Below are positions 1 to 10,778 of a stretch of 64,000 nt of DNA, one piece after another. The position numbers were made by a program, and so were the translations under genes. The stretch lies in assembly GCF_049243985.1 (NCBI RefSeq), contig NC_135375.1, positions 80,497,674 through 80,561,673 of the forward strand, in the 5' to 3' direction. Below the pieces are notes generated by a model, which saw nothing but the letters and a program-made list of their open reading frames with translations, was not told the origin of the DNA and did not search any database. The stretch is from Paroedura picta. Taxonomy: Eukaryota; Chordata; Lepidosauria; Squamata; Gekkonidae. Positions within the stretch are counted from its first letter, which is position 1. Each line of letters begins with the position of its first letter.

Positions 1-770
1 CAGACATGACAAAAATTCACTACCTAGTAGGTGGCATGGTGCTTTCCATCTTAGTTACCGAGACCATCTGTTGCAAGAAGCAGCAAATATACTATTTGTG
101 TAACTGCTAGACCTGTCTTGTATTAAAGTGCTGGAGGGAGGTTAGTGTGTGGTACACAAGAAAATTATTCTTATGCCTATTCTAAACCATTTCATGCTCT
201 CTTGCTTGTTGGAGGCCCCATTCTGTAATATGTAGCATAATGGTAAATCCAGCCTTCTTGTAATGTTAATGTTCAGTGTAATTTCATTCTTACAGTCAGG
301 AATGCACATGCTTGGATTTTTTCCCCCTTGCAATTAAAAAAATGCCGATGCTCATCTTCCAAAGGGATTATATATAAAAAGAAAGAAATGTATTCTGAAT
401 GTTCAGTGAGGCTCATGCGATTTGTCATTTTATAAGGTATCCGCTTGCCTCTGGCCATAAGGAGACATGTTTTCCTTCTCTATAAATACCTGTGGGAAGA
501 GTTCTTTGACAATGCTTGGCATAACTACAGTTTATCTTTCATCACAGGTTAACCAAATTTACATACCTTTCATCAGAAGGCCTTCCAAGATTAACAAATA
601 TTAGGTCTATCTCACTCTGAGAGTAAACTGTCTTTATTCCACTAACTCAGCTATATGAGTCACAGGAAGATTTAAGATGTACGTAAGCATTTCAAAAATA
701 ATTAAAAGTTTTAAAAAACCCAAATGTAGGTTAAATTGTTGCCCTACCCTCCATAACTGAAAAGTTGTAA
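1..770. other. Non-coding, nothing recognised
   Basis: AT-rich single-copy-looking sequence. I see no convincing coding exon, RNA gene or recognisable repeat; short open frames here lack protein-like character. Confidence 0.6.
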
Positions 771-778
771 GTGTTGTT

Positions 779-906
<128 letters not shown>

Positions 907-945
907 ATTCCCTGCCACTCCCTTGCGGCACGTGGTGGGGAATTA
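907..945 (-). mobile_element. Terminal stub of an L2-like LINE 3' end
   Basis: The minus strand has a C/G-rich stretch followed by GGCAGGGAATAAATATAAAT and then the AAT-type tail. This is the same layout as the better preserved copies at 50.3 kb and 62.7 kb. Very short, so only moderately sure. Confidence 0.45.
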
Positions 946-1860
946 TGAGGATTACAGCATGGGAGATTCTCTTACTGCTCTAATAATTTTTATCAGCCTT
1001 GTTATTTGTGACAAAATCTGTGCAGAAAATTTCTGTAGAATGTCAAACAAGCATTGGTGCCAATGGCTACAACCAGTCCACTTTTATGAAGGATTTGTAT
1101 CTCTGCGGTTTGAAACATAGTGTGACCAGCTTCAAGGAGGAGTCCTGACTCTTGAATTCTTCCAGAATTCAATGGAACTGCAGTCTACAGGGATCAGTTC
1201 CCTTGGAAGAAATGGCATTCTAACTATGCTAAATATACATCTCCTCTGATGCCCCCTATTGGTTATTCGTCATAAGCTTTTGAATTATGCACAATACAGG
1301 TCTTGCATATTCAACAGGATTCCCAGTAGATAAGTCAGGTGGACTATAGTGAGACCTAGGCAGAGTCTGCACTTACTTTGTTTATTCCATTGTCAATCCT
1401 GTTGAATCCAGATCGCTTTAAACTAAGGTCTTCCTCTTTCCCCCCTCTCCCCATTGAAACAGGAAAGTGTTCCGCACGTGGTTAGGGAGGCTCAGAAGCG
1501 GGGGGGGGGGAGCCAAGCCTCTTTCTTTCTTTTCTTGAAGGGGCCGGGGAGAGGAGCCAAGCAGGGAGCCTCTTTATTTTCTTGGAGGGGGGTGGGGAGA
1601 GGATCGAAAAAGGCAGAGAAGGGAGAAAAAATCCAGGACAGAAGTTGAGAGACATTAGAGACTTCTCCTTTAAGGCAAGCATGTCACATGACCAGGTGTG
1701 GTCTATGAGAGGTTCTCTACCACGAAGCTTGCTTTCCCAATCTGGATAACAGGGTATTGCTCTGTTAACGTATTAAATATTACTGAAAGATGAATGCCTA
1801 CATTTTCCATTCCGATCTGTGTTAATTATGGATTTCATATGGCACTGTTACACTCACATC
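946..1860. other. Non-coding, nothing recognised
   Basis: No exon or classified repeat seen. A purine-rich stretch at about 1495-1650 contains a 10-base G run and repeats of GGGGAGAGGA type; it gives long open frames on both strands but looks like low-complexity DNA. Confidence 0.5.
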
Positions 1861-1861
1861 T

Positions 1862-2286
1862 TTAACTGCTGGTGATCCCTGGCGCTAAGTAGATGTTCCT
1901 GGTCTTGACCACAGCCAGGGCCTTTATGACCCTGACTCCAGCCTGGTAGAATGAGATATCAGCAGAGATGTGGGCCCTCATTGAACTATCAAAATTTTGG
2001 TGGGCCTGCAAAATGGTGCTCTTCCCACCACCCAGCCAATATCTGGAGTTTCCACCCTAACTATTTACCTCCATCTCAAGCCAGGACACCTTGAAATGTA
2101 CACCTGGCTCATTGTACCCTTTATTTTAGGATTAAGTGGTTTGGTAATAGGAAATGTTGCGAAGTTTTTAACATGAAACTTCTTATTTTAATGGTTTGGA
2201 CTCTTATCTTTTACCCCCTATTGTAAGCTGTCCTGAGACATTTGGAGAGAAATGGCCAAAAAAATCAAATGAATAAATAAATAAAC
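1862..2286 (+). mobile_element. L2-like LINE, 3' end fragment
   Basis: The stretch at about 1916-2030 translates with one stop into the C-terminal signature of L2-type ORF2 (ARAFMTLTPAW, then NEISAEMWAL, then a W-rich ACKMVLF segment). It is followed by a 3' untranslated region with the usual GTAAGCTGTCCTGAG motif at about 2224 and a (GAATAAATAAATAAA)-like tail. The element is strongly 5'-truncated. It is related to the copies at 30.8, 44.4, 50.3 and 57.6 kb. Confidence 0.75.
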
Positions 2287-2418
2287 TTGTGACATGACAG
2301 CAAAATGGCCACACAACTTTGCCATTAGTAATGATATGGAAGACAGGAATACCCTATTCAATTTCTTTGGGAAGTACATTTAAGATTCAGTGAAGTTTCC
2401 ATGCTTCCTTTTTCACTT

Positions 2419-2494
2419 AACTTTGCACCTTTTTCTTCTTTGTTTCTTTGTCCCCGAACTTTGTACCTTTTTCTTCTTTGTTTCTTTGTCCCCG
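2419..2494. repeat. Tandem duplication, 2 x 38 bp
   Basis: Two adjacent copies of a 38-bp unit starting AACTTTG and ending TGTCCCCG differ at one base (GCACC versus GTACC). The near identity suggests a recent slippage or unequal-exchange event. Confidence 0.95.
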
Positions 2495-2985
2495 AACCAA
2501 TGTCAAAATGTATATAGATATATTGTGACCCAGCCTAGAATACTGAGGGATTGAGAAGCCCTTTGTTGGTATATGTATGAATATGGCACATGAAAGGCTG
2601 ATATGAATTTACAACGCATAATTTTTTAAATTTCACTTTAACAAGGAAATGTCAGACTCTCAGGGACTTCTCAGGTTTAAATTGGGTAGGTGAAAAGGCA
2701 ACAGGACTGATGGAAATTTTGTTTAATCATATACAGTAGTCCAGCCATTCTCAATGGGGGTCACATGGCCCCTGAGGACCACTGACACAGTTGAAAAACT
2801 ACAAAAAAATATTTACCAATAAACACCATATACCGTAAACATGAACACCATAAAAATCAGTAAAGCAGGTCTCAGGTTAGAAGCAGGCTACAAGGTGGCT
2901 AAAAGGATAACAGGAGTTAGTTAATGGCTTGGGTAAAAAATACATGTTTTGGCCTGGTGCCAAGGGAAATAGCTGTAGGTAGCAT
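2495..2985. other. Non-coding, nothing recognised
   Basis: No exon seen. A short segment at about 2745-2800 (GGGGGTCACATGGCCCCTGA and flanks) may be a decayed DNA-transposon end, but I cannot support it. Confidence 0.4.
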
Positions 2986-2989
2986 CTCA

Positions 2990-3420
2990 TCAGTTGCAAT
3001 GTATGGCTGCGAAAGTTGGACCATAAGGAAGGCCGAGCGTCAAAGAATTGAGGCTTTTGAACTCTGGTGCTGGAGAAGACTCTTGCGAGTCCCTTGGACT
3101 GCAAGGCGAACAAACCAGTCAGTCCTAGAGGAGATCAGCCCTGACTGCTCCTTAGAAGGCCAGATCCTGAAGATGACACTCAAATACTTTGGCCACCTCA
3201 TGAGAAGGAAGGACTCCTTGGAGAAGAGCCTAATGCTGGGAGAGATCGAGGGCAAAAGAAGGGGATGACAGAGAATGAGGTGGCTGGATGGAGTCACTGA
3301 AGCAGTAGGTGCAAACTTAAATGGACTCCGGGGAATGGTAGAGGACAGGAAGGCCTGGAGGATCATTGTCCATGGGGTCGCGATGGGTCGGACATGACTT
3401 CGCACATAACAACAACAACA
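2990..3420 (+). mobile_element. RTE/BovB LINE, 3' end of ORF2 plus tail
   Basis: The translation shows the BovB ORF2 C terminus: YGCESWTIRKAERQRIEAF, WCWRRLLRVPWTARRTNQS, a FGHLMRRKDSLEKSLMLG block, then a RMRWLDGVTEAVG-like block after one stop, and DRKAWR near the end. It closes with the AACAACAACAAC tail at about 3408-3421. The copy is 5'-truncated and keeps only roughly the last 430 bp. Nearly the same sequence recurs at 20.6 kb (-) and 48.2 kb (+). Confidence 0.92.
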
Positions 3421-3554
3421 AGCATCTCATCTCTTTAAATTTTAGAAGGACAGCTAATAGCTGGTAGTCTCCTGTCCTCTGAAAGCCAGGTTTACATACA
3501 AAACAGAAATTGAGGTTTTTAAAAATTCATATTTAAAACATTTTATGCTGCCTT

Positions 3555-3985
3555 TCCACCCAATCAGAGTCCACAAGGCAAATCTCTCCTGCTTCTGTGA
3601 GGTCCCTACCATTTTGGTCCCTTATCATACCCATCTTTGCATGAAATGTTCTCTTCATATCTGCAATTTTTTGAAGAGATTTCTGGTCCTCCCTATTCTA
3701 TTGTTTTCTTCTATTTGTTTGCACTGTTCATTTAAGAAGGCATTCTTATCTCTTCTAGCTATTCTCTAGAATTCAGTATTCAGTTGAGTGTATCTTTCTC
3801 CTTCTCCCTTGCCTTTCACTTCCCTTCTCTCCTCAGCTATTTGTAAAACTTCCTCAGACAGCCATTTTGCTTTCTTGCATTTCTTTTTCTTTGGGATGGT
3901 TTTAGTAGCTACCTCTTGTACAGTGTTGCAAATCTCTGTCCATAGTTCTTCAGGTACTCTGTTATTGGAGTTAAGGCCACACAAA
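3555..3985 (-). mobile_element. RTE/BovB LINE, internal ORF2 fragment
   Basis: The minus strand encodes a stretch typical of the linker between endonuclease and reverse transcriptase in BovB ORF2: VPEELWTEICNTVQE, then TIPKKKKCKKAKWLSEEVLQ, IAEERREVKGKGE and RYTQLNTEF. Lower coordinates continue with decayed ENNRMG / TRNLFKK-like sequence. It lies in the opposite orientation to the BovB end at 2990-3420, so these are two separate insertions or one rearranged copy. Confidence 0.85.
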
Positions 3986-3992
3986 ACTCCAT

Positions 3993-4519
3993 TGTCACCA
4001 AGGGCGGACAGGACTTACCGCAGCAGTAATTGCCACTGCAGGGAAGCCCCACGCTGCAAGATGCATCAGGCAGCCTGGGACTACAAGTCCCAAAGTTCCC
4101 TGGGGCAGCGGGGTAGCCTGGCGAGCGGCGTATGCACTGCTGAATGTTTGAGTGGCCGTTGGTCTCCTCCCTGCTCCCTCCATTGTAAGGGGGCAGGGAC
4201 AGGAGGCACGCGGCCCTTTCCCTCGCACCGTTAGCCAGGGACCCATTAGAGGTTTGTGCCTCAGTGGGTTCCAAAGGGCTGCCATCTCCCTGTTACCCAG
4301 CAGGATATTGGGGACATAGGGAATCTGGTATGGCGCCAGAAGGACCTGTGCGTGCCTGCTGGGTTTAAAGATTGGCTGCCTTGTGGACAGGGGGCCAAAA
4401 GATGGTGGGATCTTTCCCCATGCCGACCTACACTGTAATAATAAAGGATTGTGGCCAATTGTATGCCAAAATAGTTTCGGAGTCCGTGTCATTTGTGGAG
4501 TGAGAGGTGTCCCCCTGCA
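3993..4519. mobile_element. Possible solo LTR of a retrovirus-like or Ty3/Gypsy-like element
   Basis: A GC-rich, repeat-like block begins TGTCACC, carries an AATAAAGG polyadenylation-type motif at about 4438-4446, and has a plausible end near CCCCCTGCA. It abuts a BovB coding fragment. No internal coding region or second LTR is evident in the window and no clear target duplication was found. If real it is a decayed fossil LTR; boundaries and family are uncertain. Long open frames through it carry no recognisable protein. Confidence 0.35.
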
Positions 4520-4619
4520 AGGCAATTGGTGAAAAACTCTGACAGAGGGAGTCAGATGAATCTCTCTGTGGGGAGAGTTCCAAAATGTTGGTGAGAAGAA
4601 CCTTTCTTGTGACCTCATG

Positions 4620-6010
4620 CACCTAGCTTCATATCATGAGGGCAACTGAAGCAGAGCCTCCTAAGATGAGCAGAGTAAATGGTTGTTTCATGGGAAGAGA
4701 GAGCCCTTAAGTTATGCTAGTACCAGACTTTACTTGGACCCAGGAGCAAACTGGAACTCAGGGCTTACAGGGCTAACTTGGCCCTATTGGCAGCTTTTCA
4801 TGGCCACAGTGCAGGGTCTTCTGTGGTCAGTGAAGTCTGCCCCAGCCACCATCAGCAAATAATGGCTGCCAGGACCCTGGTGTGGCTGGTGAGCTCCTGT
4901 ACTGTTAATGCAGGAGGACTATTAACTAGTGGAGACATGAACTCAGTTGTCAATAACATGAAAATGGAAAGAAAGCCTTAAGACTGCTGTTCAAGAGGGC
5001 TTTTACATATGGATTTTTTCCATGAAAATCTAGGTTTCATATATGAGAACCAGAGTCCTGGAAAATCAGGGTTATGTTCTGTATATATGGAAGCTGTATT
5101 AGTTGTGTTACAGGGAATGCACACTGCCAGTTTACACAATTTGTAGGCTACCAGTTTATGTGGATGTAAGGTCTGAAAAAGGCCCAAAGTAGTTTTGTTG
5201 TTGTTAATTAGGTCCATTGAAGGATAATATATGCATGCATCAGCTTCTCTGCTATCCATATGCAATTATTGTATGTAAAATAACAGTACAGTACTCTGTG
5301 ACATTAATTGCCAAAGCTTTCTTTTACACTTGAAATTCAATAGTGGCTTGAGAAATGTTTCTTTCTGGAAAACTTCCTTTTCAGAGCTGTCAAGGCTTAG
5401 GAAGGGGGAGACGCTGCATTAAAATGCACTGACATGGTTAACAGCACTGGCCAACTGATCTTTTCTGGCATGCCAAAAGACAGCTCCCCAAAGGTGTGGT
5501 TCCTTCACAGGGGATGGACCCAAAAGCTCAGGAAGTGACTCTGGCAGGAAGTTAGGGTGTGTCTTCCTGCCTCCGGGAAAAAAAAGAAAGCTTTTCAGCT
5601 GTGTTTGCCAGCACTAGCCTGGGAGTTGTCTCTGTGCAGGCTGTTCTTTGACAAATTTGTAATTCCCAATTCCCAAAATGTCATAGTATACCTGAACCTT
5701 AATGCCAGCACACAACATTAGAAAATTGTTCTATGTTAAGAGAGCAACTTCTCAATTCCATGTTCCTTTTGAAGTCTGAAACTTACTATTTGTTAATCTA
5801 CATCTTTCTCACTGTTTGAGTATATATGAAAAATAAAAAGGTGGATTTGCTTTGCTGAAGGAAAATGTATTTTGTCATTCATCTCATTTCACTGCTTATA
5901 AAGTGCACAGGAAAGGGGGCTTTCAAATAATCTGAATGAACTGCTATATTCCTATGAGCAATTTTTTTTTTTGCATTTCTTTCTCACTGTTCCTATGTTG
6001 TTTGCACTGA
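4620..6010. other. Non-coding, nothing recognised
   Basis: No exon, RNA gene or classifiable repeat seen on either strand. Confidence 0.5.
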
Positions 6011-6541
6011 GGGCCATGCTGGATTAAGGCCAATTGATGTCCTAAATACAGCCCAACGATTGTGCCCCTTGGCCCTTCCCTTGCTTAACTGGACAAGACA
6101 TTAAGCCGGAGGTGACATAAGAAATTAAAATTTCATTTTTTTTCCTTGGCCAGACCCCACAACTATAGTAGGTATAAACTTTTTAAAAAATTAACAATAG
6201 GTACCAGTAAGCCAAGTAAACAAATTATTTACTTTCAATAGTTTTTATTTTCAGCACTTTGTAATGCATTTTAAATAAAATTGTTATAATTAAAAAAGCA
6301 AATACAAAATATTGAAAACTATTTTGAATCACCCATTCAAAGATTTTAATGCCAAATATGGTCTGGTATTATCTCCACTGAAATTATATGATCTCGAGAG
6401 CATACCTTTCAGTTTTGAAAATCCTCTTTCTACAGAACTCAATACTGGTGAACAACTTTTTAAATAAAATAGATATTCTAATGGACAAATATTATTCATA
6501 TGAAACAAAACATCTTTTATTCCTCTGCTTTCTAACCCTTT
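6011..6541 (-). pseudogene. Relic hAT-type DNA transposon, transposase C terminus
   Basis: From 6541 down to 6329 the minus strand is open for 70 codons and ends in TGA. It reads like the hAT dimerisation region: a YLFYLKSCSPVLSSVERGFS segment, then KLKGMLSRSYNF. The SSVERGFSKLK core is the counterpart of the conserved SxAERSFSKLK motif of hAT transposases. Upstream a TAG precedes the open stretch, so only the end of the protein survives. Downstream an AT-rich 3' region leads to a possible inverted terminal end near 6009-6030 (AGGGCCATGCTGGATTAAGG). The partner end was not found. Domestication is unlikely because the fragment is short and isolated. Confidence 0.65.
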
Positions 6542-6995
6542 CTAACCCTCCGCCGTGTTACCTGTAACATCAAAACAAATATATTATTGGTTCTGAGAAG
6601 TGGTGAATTGCTTCAATTTAAACATTTTATATTATCTTACTGTTTTAGCTATATTGTTTACTGTTTTAATGTAGAATGCTAATGATGGCACCTGAGATGG
6701 CGAGTTCTAGAGGGAGCTGTATATACATCAATAAATGAATACATTTCAATATACATTAATCAAAACATGCAAAATAATGTGTTTTGTTGCCCACTTATAA
6801 CTTTATACTCTGAAAAGGGTTTCTCCTACTTTGTAAATTGCAAAGTCTTTGAACAAGCCCATAAAACTAATCTGGAGTAACCAATCTGCTTCTATTGTTG
6901 CCATGATGGAACTAGAGAACAGCCTTTAGTATACAAATGTGTCCCTGGTGACCAAGGTCAAGATAATTCATGCCATTACTATGCAGGGGTGTTGA
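6542..6995. other. Non-coding, nothing recognised
   Basis: Includes a short direct repeat TTTCTAACCCT at about 6529-6548. Nothing else supported. Confidence 0.4.
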
Positions 6996-6997
6996 AG

Positions 6998-7395
6998 TCA
7001 GACAATGAAGAAAGTTGGCGAGCAGGAACTTGATTCATTTAAAATGTGGTGTTGGATGAGAGTTTTACAGATACCATTAACTGCCAAAAAAAGACAATAA
7101 GTGTGTTCTGGATCAAATCAAGCCTGAACTCCGGAGAAGCCAAAATGACTAAACTGAAACTTCAGTCACATTTTAAGAAGACAAGAGTCCCTTAAAAAGA
7201 CAACAATTCCAGGAAAAGTGGAAGGCAGTAGGAAAAGAGTTTATGAAATGGATTGATTCAGTCAAGGGAGCTATAGCCTTCAGTGTGCAAGACCTGATTC
7301 AGACTGGTAATCATGAGACATGTTTAAAGTCATTCATTCTTAGGGCTGCCATAACCTGGAAATGACTTGACAGGACATAAAATACACGGACACAA
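6998..7395 (+). mobile_element. Diverged RTE-class LINE, ORF2 C-terminal relic
   Basis: Broken translation matches the RTE C-terminal pattern: a WCWxR-like start, LTAKK / NKCVLDQIKPELR, then MKWIDSVKGAIAFSVQDL near 7240-7300, and a decayed TWK-LDRT ending. Several stops and frame changes are present, so it is older than the BovB copies in the window. It probably belongs to a different RTE subfamily. Confidence 0.6.
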
Positions 7396-8790
7396 TTTTA
7401 TTGGTGTTAATATGCAACATACACTCCAAATTAACTCAGTTGTAAAGCTGACCTACATAAATCTATAAATTGCATCTCCTTTCAGTGCTAATTTGTCTTC
7501 ACTATATTACTTACCCCCCCCCCAAAAGCTGCTTATATTCAAATTGTACTGTGTGTTGTGAGAAAGAACTGTTCAGAAAGAGATACAAACAGAAACAGGG
7601 TGTTCTGAAAGCAGCCATTTTATTCTAGGAGGAAGATATTGTTCAAGTATAATAAAAAAATAAAGTGTCTCTCCAGGATTTTAGTTCAGAATAAAAAAAT
7701 CTCGCCCCAACCAGACATTTAGGGAAGACTGAACTGTTTGCTGCTCCATTGAAATGCATTTGTGACACATTTCACTTTTCTATTTTTTAATTAAAAAACT
7801 GCTTTTTGTCTGCCAGTGGGGGTAGAGGTACAATTTCAGTTAAAATCAGTACTACAAAATAAAGGCAGGTACAGCATATTGATTTCAAGATCAATCTTTT
7901 GCAGCAGGGTTACACTGCGGTCAATCTTTGTACTTTTGCCTTTCTAATGCATTAAAATGACCCATGTGACCCTGGTAGATGCAGATATTAGAACTTGGGA
8001 TATAAGAGGACTTAGCAGATTTTACCTAACTGTAAAGTTTTCCTAGTGTTTTGGAGCTGGGGAGGGGCTTGGAAATATGATGTCTTCTAATGGCACTTTC
8101 TGCTGCCATAATATCCTCCTTCTCTTATTTTATCCACTCCTTATTCAGGCAGAAAATCAGGCAGCAACACTTCCTGTCCCTGGGCATGAGGAAAGCTAGT
8201 GAAGCCCTGGGGTGATCATGGCTAATGCTATCATGCTGGGACAGGTTGGTTGATTGGGTTAAGCATGGCCACCCATTTGGGTTAGACTTCTGGATATTGG
8301 GTACCTATTAAGGACCTGAAGTTATAGCATGGATTTTGCTCTCCCCTTGTCTGTTAGCACTAAGTGGATGTGAGGGCATGCTGACTGTGACACCTGTCAT
8401 CCCACTGATTGCCAGGGTTGATTTGGCTGCCTGGCTGGCAAGGTGGCTGTCTCCTACCTCCCTCATCGCTCCATGTGCATCCCTCTTGAAGTTCTGCACT
8501 TGGTGGAAGAAGATAACAATCCAGATAGAAATTGTGTACCATCCTTCGATCAAGGGTATGTAGATAACTCCTCTTCTAGAACCTCCAAACAAGCTCAAGG
8601 TCCATTTGTAGGAGAATGTAAGGCCAGTGCTAAGTGCACATGGCAGAGACCTTCAAGACAGAGTTTCATGCTGTGTGCCCTACGTACTGAATGACAGAGC
8701 ATCCTATCTGGAGTTTATGTTGTTCTGAGGACTGTGATTGAGTGCGGGGGAGGGGGTTGACTACCACTGGGTGGGGTTGATTTGTCAGGC
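7396..8790. other. Non-coding, nothing recognised
   Basis: No classified repeat. Open frames of 60-96 residues at 8308-8694 overlap on both strands and resemble no family known to me. Confidence 0.45.
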
Positions 8791-8797
8791 TGCTGTA

Positions 8798-9060
8798 TTA
8801 TGAGCACCTATGTACCACAGTTTTGATAGCGAAAGGGGAATTACTGTACCTGCTACTCTCAGGAGTCTGCTTCTTTTTACTTTGGTACAGCAGGTTGTGC
8901 TGCTCAGCCTTCCTCTGTGATGCTGCCGCATTGGCACCCAAGTGTATGCTGCTCTGCCAGCGGATTGTGAAGCTTCGCTGGTGTATCTCAGAGATATGCT
9001 GGTATAGCACCTCATTGATTTCCTGTGCCCTTTCAGAAAGCTCATCTTTCTCTTTTCCAC
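8798..9060 (-). other. Unidentified protein-like open stretch
   Basis: In one minus-strand frame the sequence reads with a natural-looking composition: SERAQEINEVLYQHISEIHQ, RSFTIRWQSSIHLGANAAAS, QRKAEQHNLLYQSKKKQTPE. A candidate splice donor (CAG|GTACAG) follows SSR near 8852. The upstream acceptor is weak because it lacks a pyrimidine tract. It could be an exon, a processed-gene relic or chance. I do not recognise the family. Confidence 0.25.
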
Positions 9061-10570
9061 TTACTGCTTTTGCATATCAAGGACTTAGTACTGGGAATTT
9101 CTTCATGCAATGCAAATTCCATATCCTGTCAAAGTACAATCCAGGAGAAAAGAGATGGATGAAGCAAGCCACAGAAACAAAGAAGCTAAACTGGCCTATA
9201 ACAGAAGGGACAGCAAGAGTTTCAGAAACAATTCCTGTAATTCTTTAGGGTTAATGTTTAATACTCATTGATTTTGATTCATTGTTGGAGGCTGCACAAG
9301 GATCCTGCAGATTTTAAGTACTATTTTGTCTCTTGCTGAACAGTACTTTCCTCAAGAGTTATATAAAGTTCATTTTAATAAGGTAGTTGTAAGCCAAGTG
9401 CATCCAGAGATGCTAAATCTTACTAATGGGAAATGTGAATTTTATTGGCTTTTATCTTTTAGTTTTACGATCACTTGTTTTTATATATGCCATAATATTG
9501 CGTTATTGCTTTACTTTTTGGATAGGATGGGAATTAAAAAGGAAAGCAAAAACACCTTTTTCTTTCTCCCTGTCCCTATCCCTCTCACTCCCCTGCTGCC
9601 CCCCTGGTGGGGGGAGGAGTGATGAGACCTGTGGTACAGTTTCATATCACTGAGTATTACAACCATATGGTCAGGGCTTATCATGTGGATCATTCCATTC
9701 AAAGTGCTTATTGAGTGAGAAAGACCTCATGCGGTTACTCCTAGAGACACAGTTGTAACATTCACACAGAAACCCAAACACTGTAGGATCACAGCATGGG
9801 AAAGCAAGTCTGACATTGCTGTTGTGGAACTAACCGAAACAGTTTTGCAGATAAGATACACATTAAATTTGATGCAGACTATTATGCAAACCAACCTGTG
9901 ATACCTGCGGTTTCTGAACAGAAACAGCAGAGAGCCATTTGTAATATGAATGAACATTCTGGTATGAAAAATCAATGTAATTTTAAGACTTTCTTAAAAG
10001 GAAGTCCCCTTGAATAGACATGAGTAGGACTCTGAGTAGTCTTGCTTAGGCAACAATGCTTTAAGCCTCCTGTATGTAAACACATAGTTACCCTCCTGGG
10101 ACATTAGCTAAAATAATACTTTAACATCTCTTCCCCACTCCCAGGCATTGGTAAATGGTATTCCACACTTCCAACTTGAACATACAGCTCAGTTTCCCCT
10201 TCTTTAAAACCATTAGATTCTGTGCTTATGATTATCCAAATACCTTCATGGCGCACCCCGTGCTGTGAGAGAGGAGGCTGCCAGCTGCTGAAGTTTAAAG
10301 CTTGTTTAGTCTGCTTCATAGCTCTTCTTACTGACAAGATATGACCACAAGGCGTGAAGCGACACGTTGCTCCCTTGAAAGCACTCTTTTCTTACTGGAT
10401 GGTGAATACATTTGACATGTTACTTGGAAAATAGGAGGAGTGAAACAAATGTTGGGTGTAACTTTATTCAGTCCCAGGACCCTTGAAAGAAACATTTGTT
10501 CATCTGCTTTCTTTGTGCTTCACTACAGTTTAGGGTTGCCAGGTTTTCATTCACTGCCAGTAGGAGTTGA
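9061..10570. other. Non-coding, nothing recognised
   Basis: No exon seen. A short AGGGTTGCCAGG start at about 10531-10543 looks like the terminal bases of the short repeat family annotated just downstream. Confidence 0.45.
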
Positions 10571-10572
10571 GA

Positions 10573-10778
10573 GCTAGGATTGCCAGTTCAAGGTTGGTGA
10601 ATTCCTGGAGATTTGGCAGTGGAGCCTGAGGATGACAGGGAACCCAGTGGGGTACAATGACATAAAAGTTATATCTCCAAAGCATCAATTTTCTCCAAGA
10701 GCAACGATCTCTGTAGTCCAGAGATGAGATGTAATTCTGGGGGATCCCTAGGTCCCACCTGGAGGTGGGCATCCTCAC
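10573..10778 (+). mobile_element. Short interspersed repeat, GTTGCCA/CTCCAGG family
   Basis: Starts CTAGGATTGCCAGTT and continues with TTCCTGGAGATTTGGCAGTG, a TTTTCTCC..CGATCTCTGTAGTCC middle, and a CCCACCTGGAGGTGGGCAT end. The same order of blocks recurs at 17.5, 41.5, 47.1/47.5, 60.5 and 61.9 kb. The mirrored ends (TTGCCA.. versus ..TGGAGGTxGGCA) suggest a non-autonomous DNA transposon. I recall it as a common squamate repeat but cannot confirm a database name. Confidence 0.65.

Noticed and set aside
3995-4618. A 207-codon minus-strand open frame
   Set aside because: No recognisable domain; it runs through the LTR-like GC-rich block and crosses into unrelated flank.
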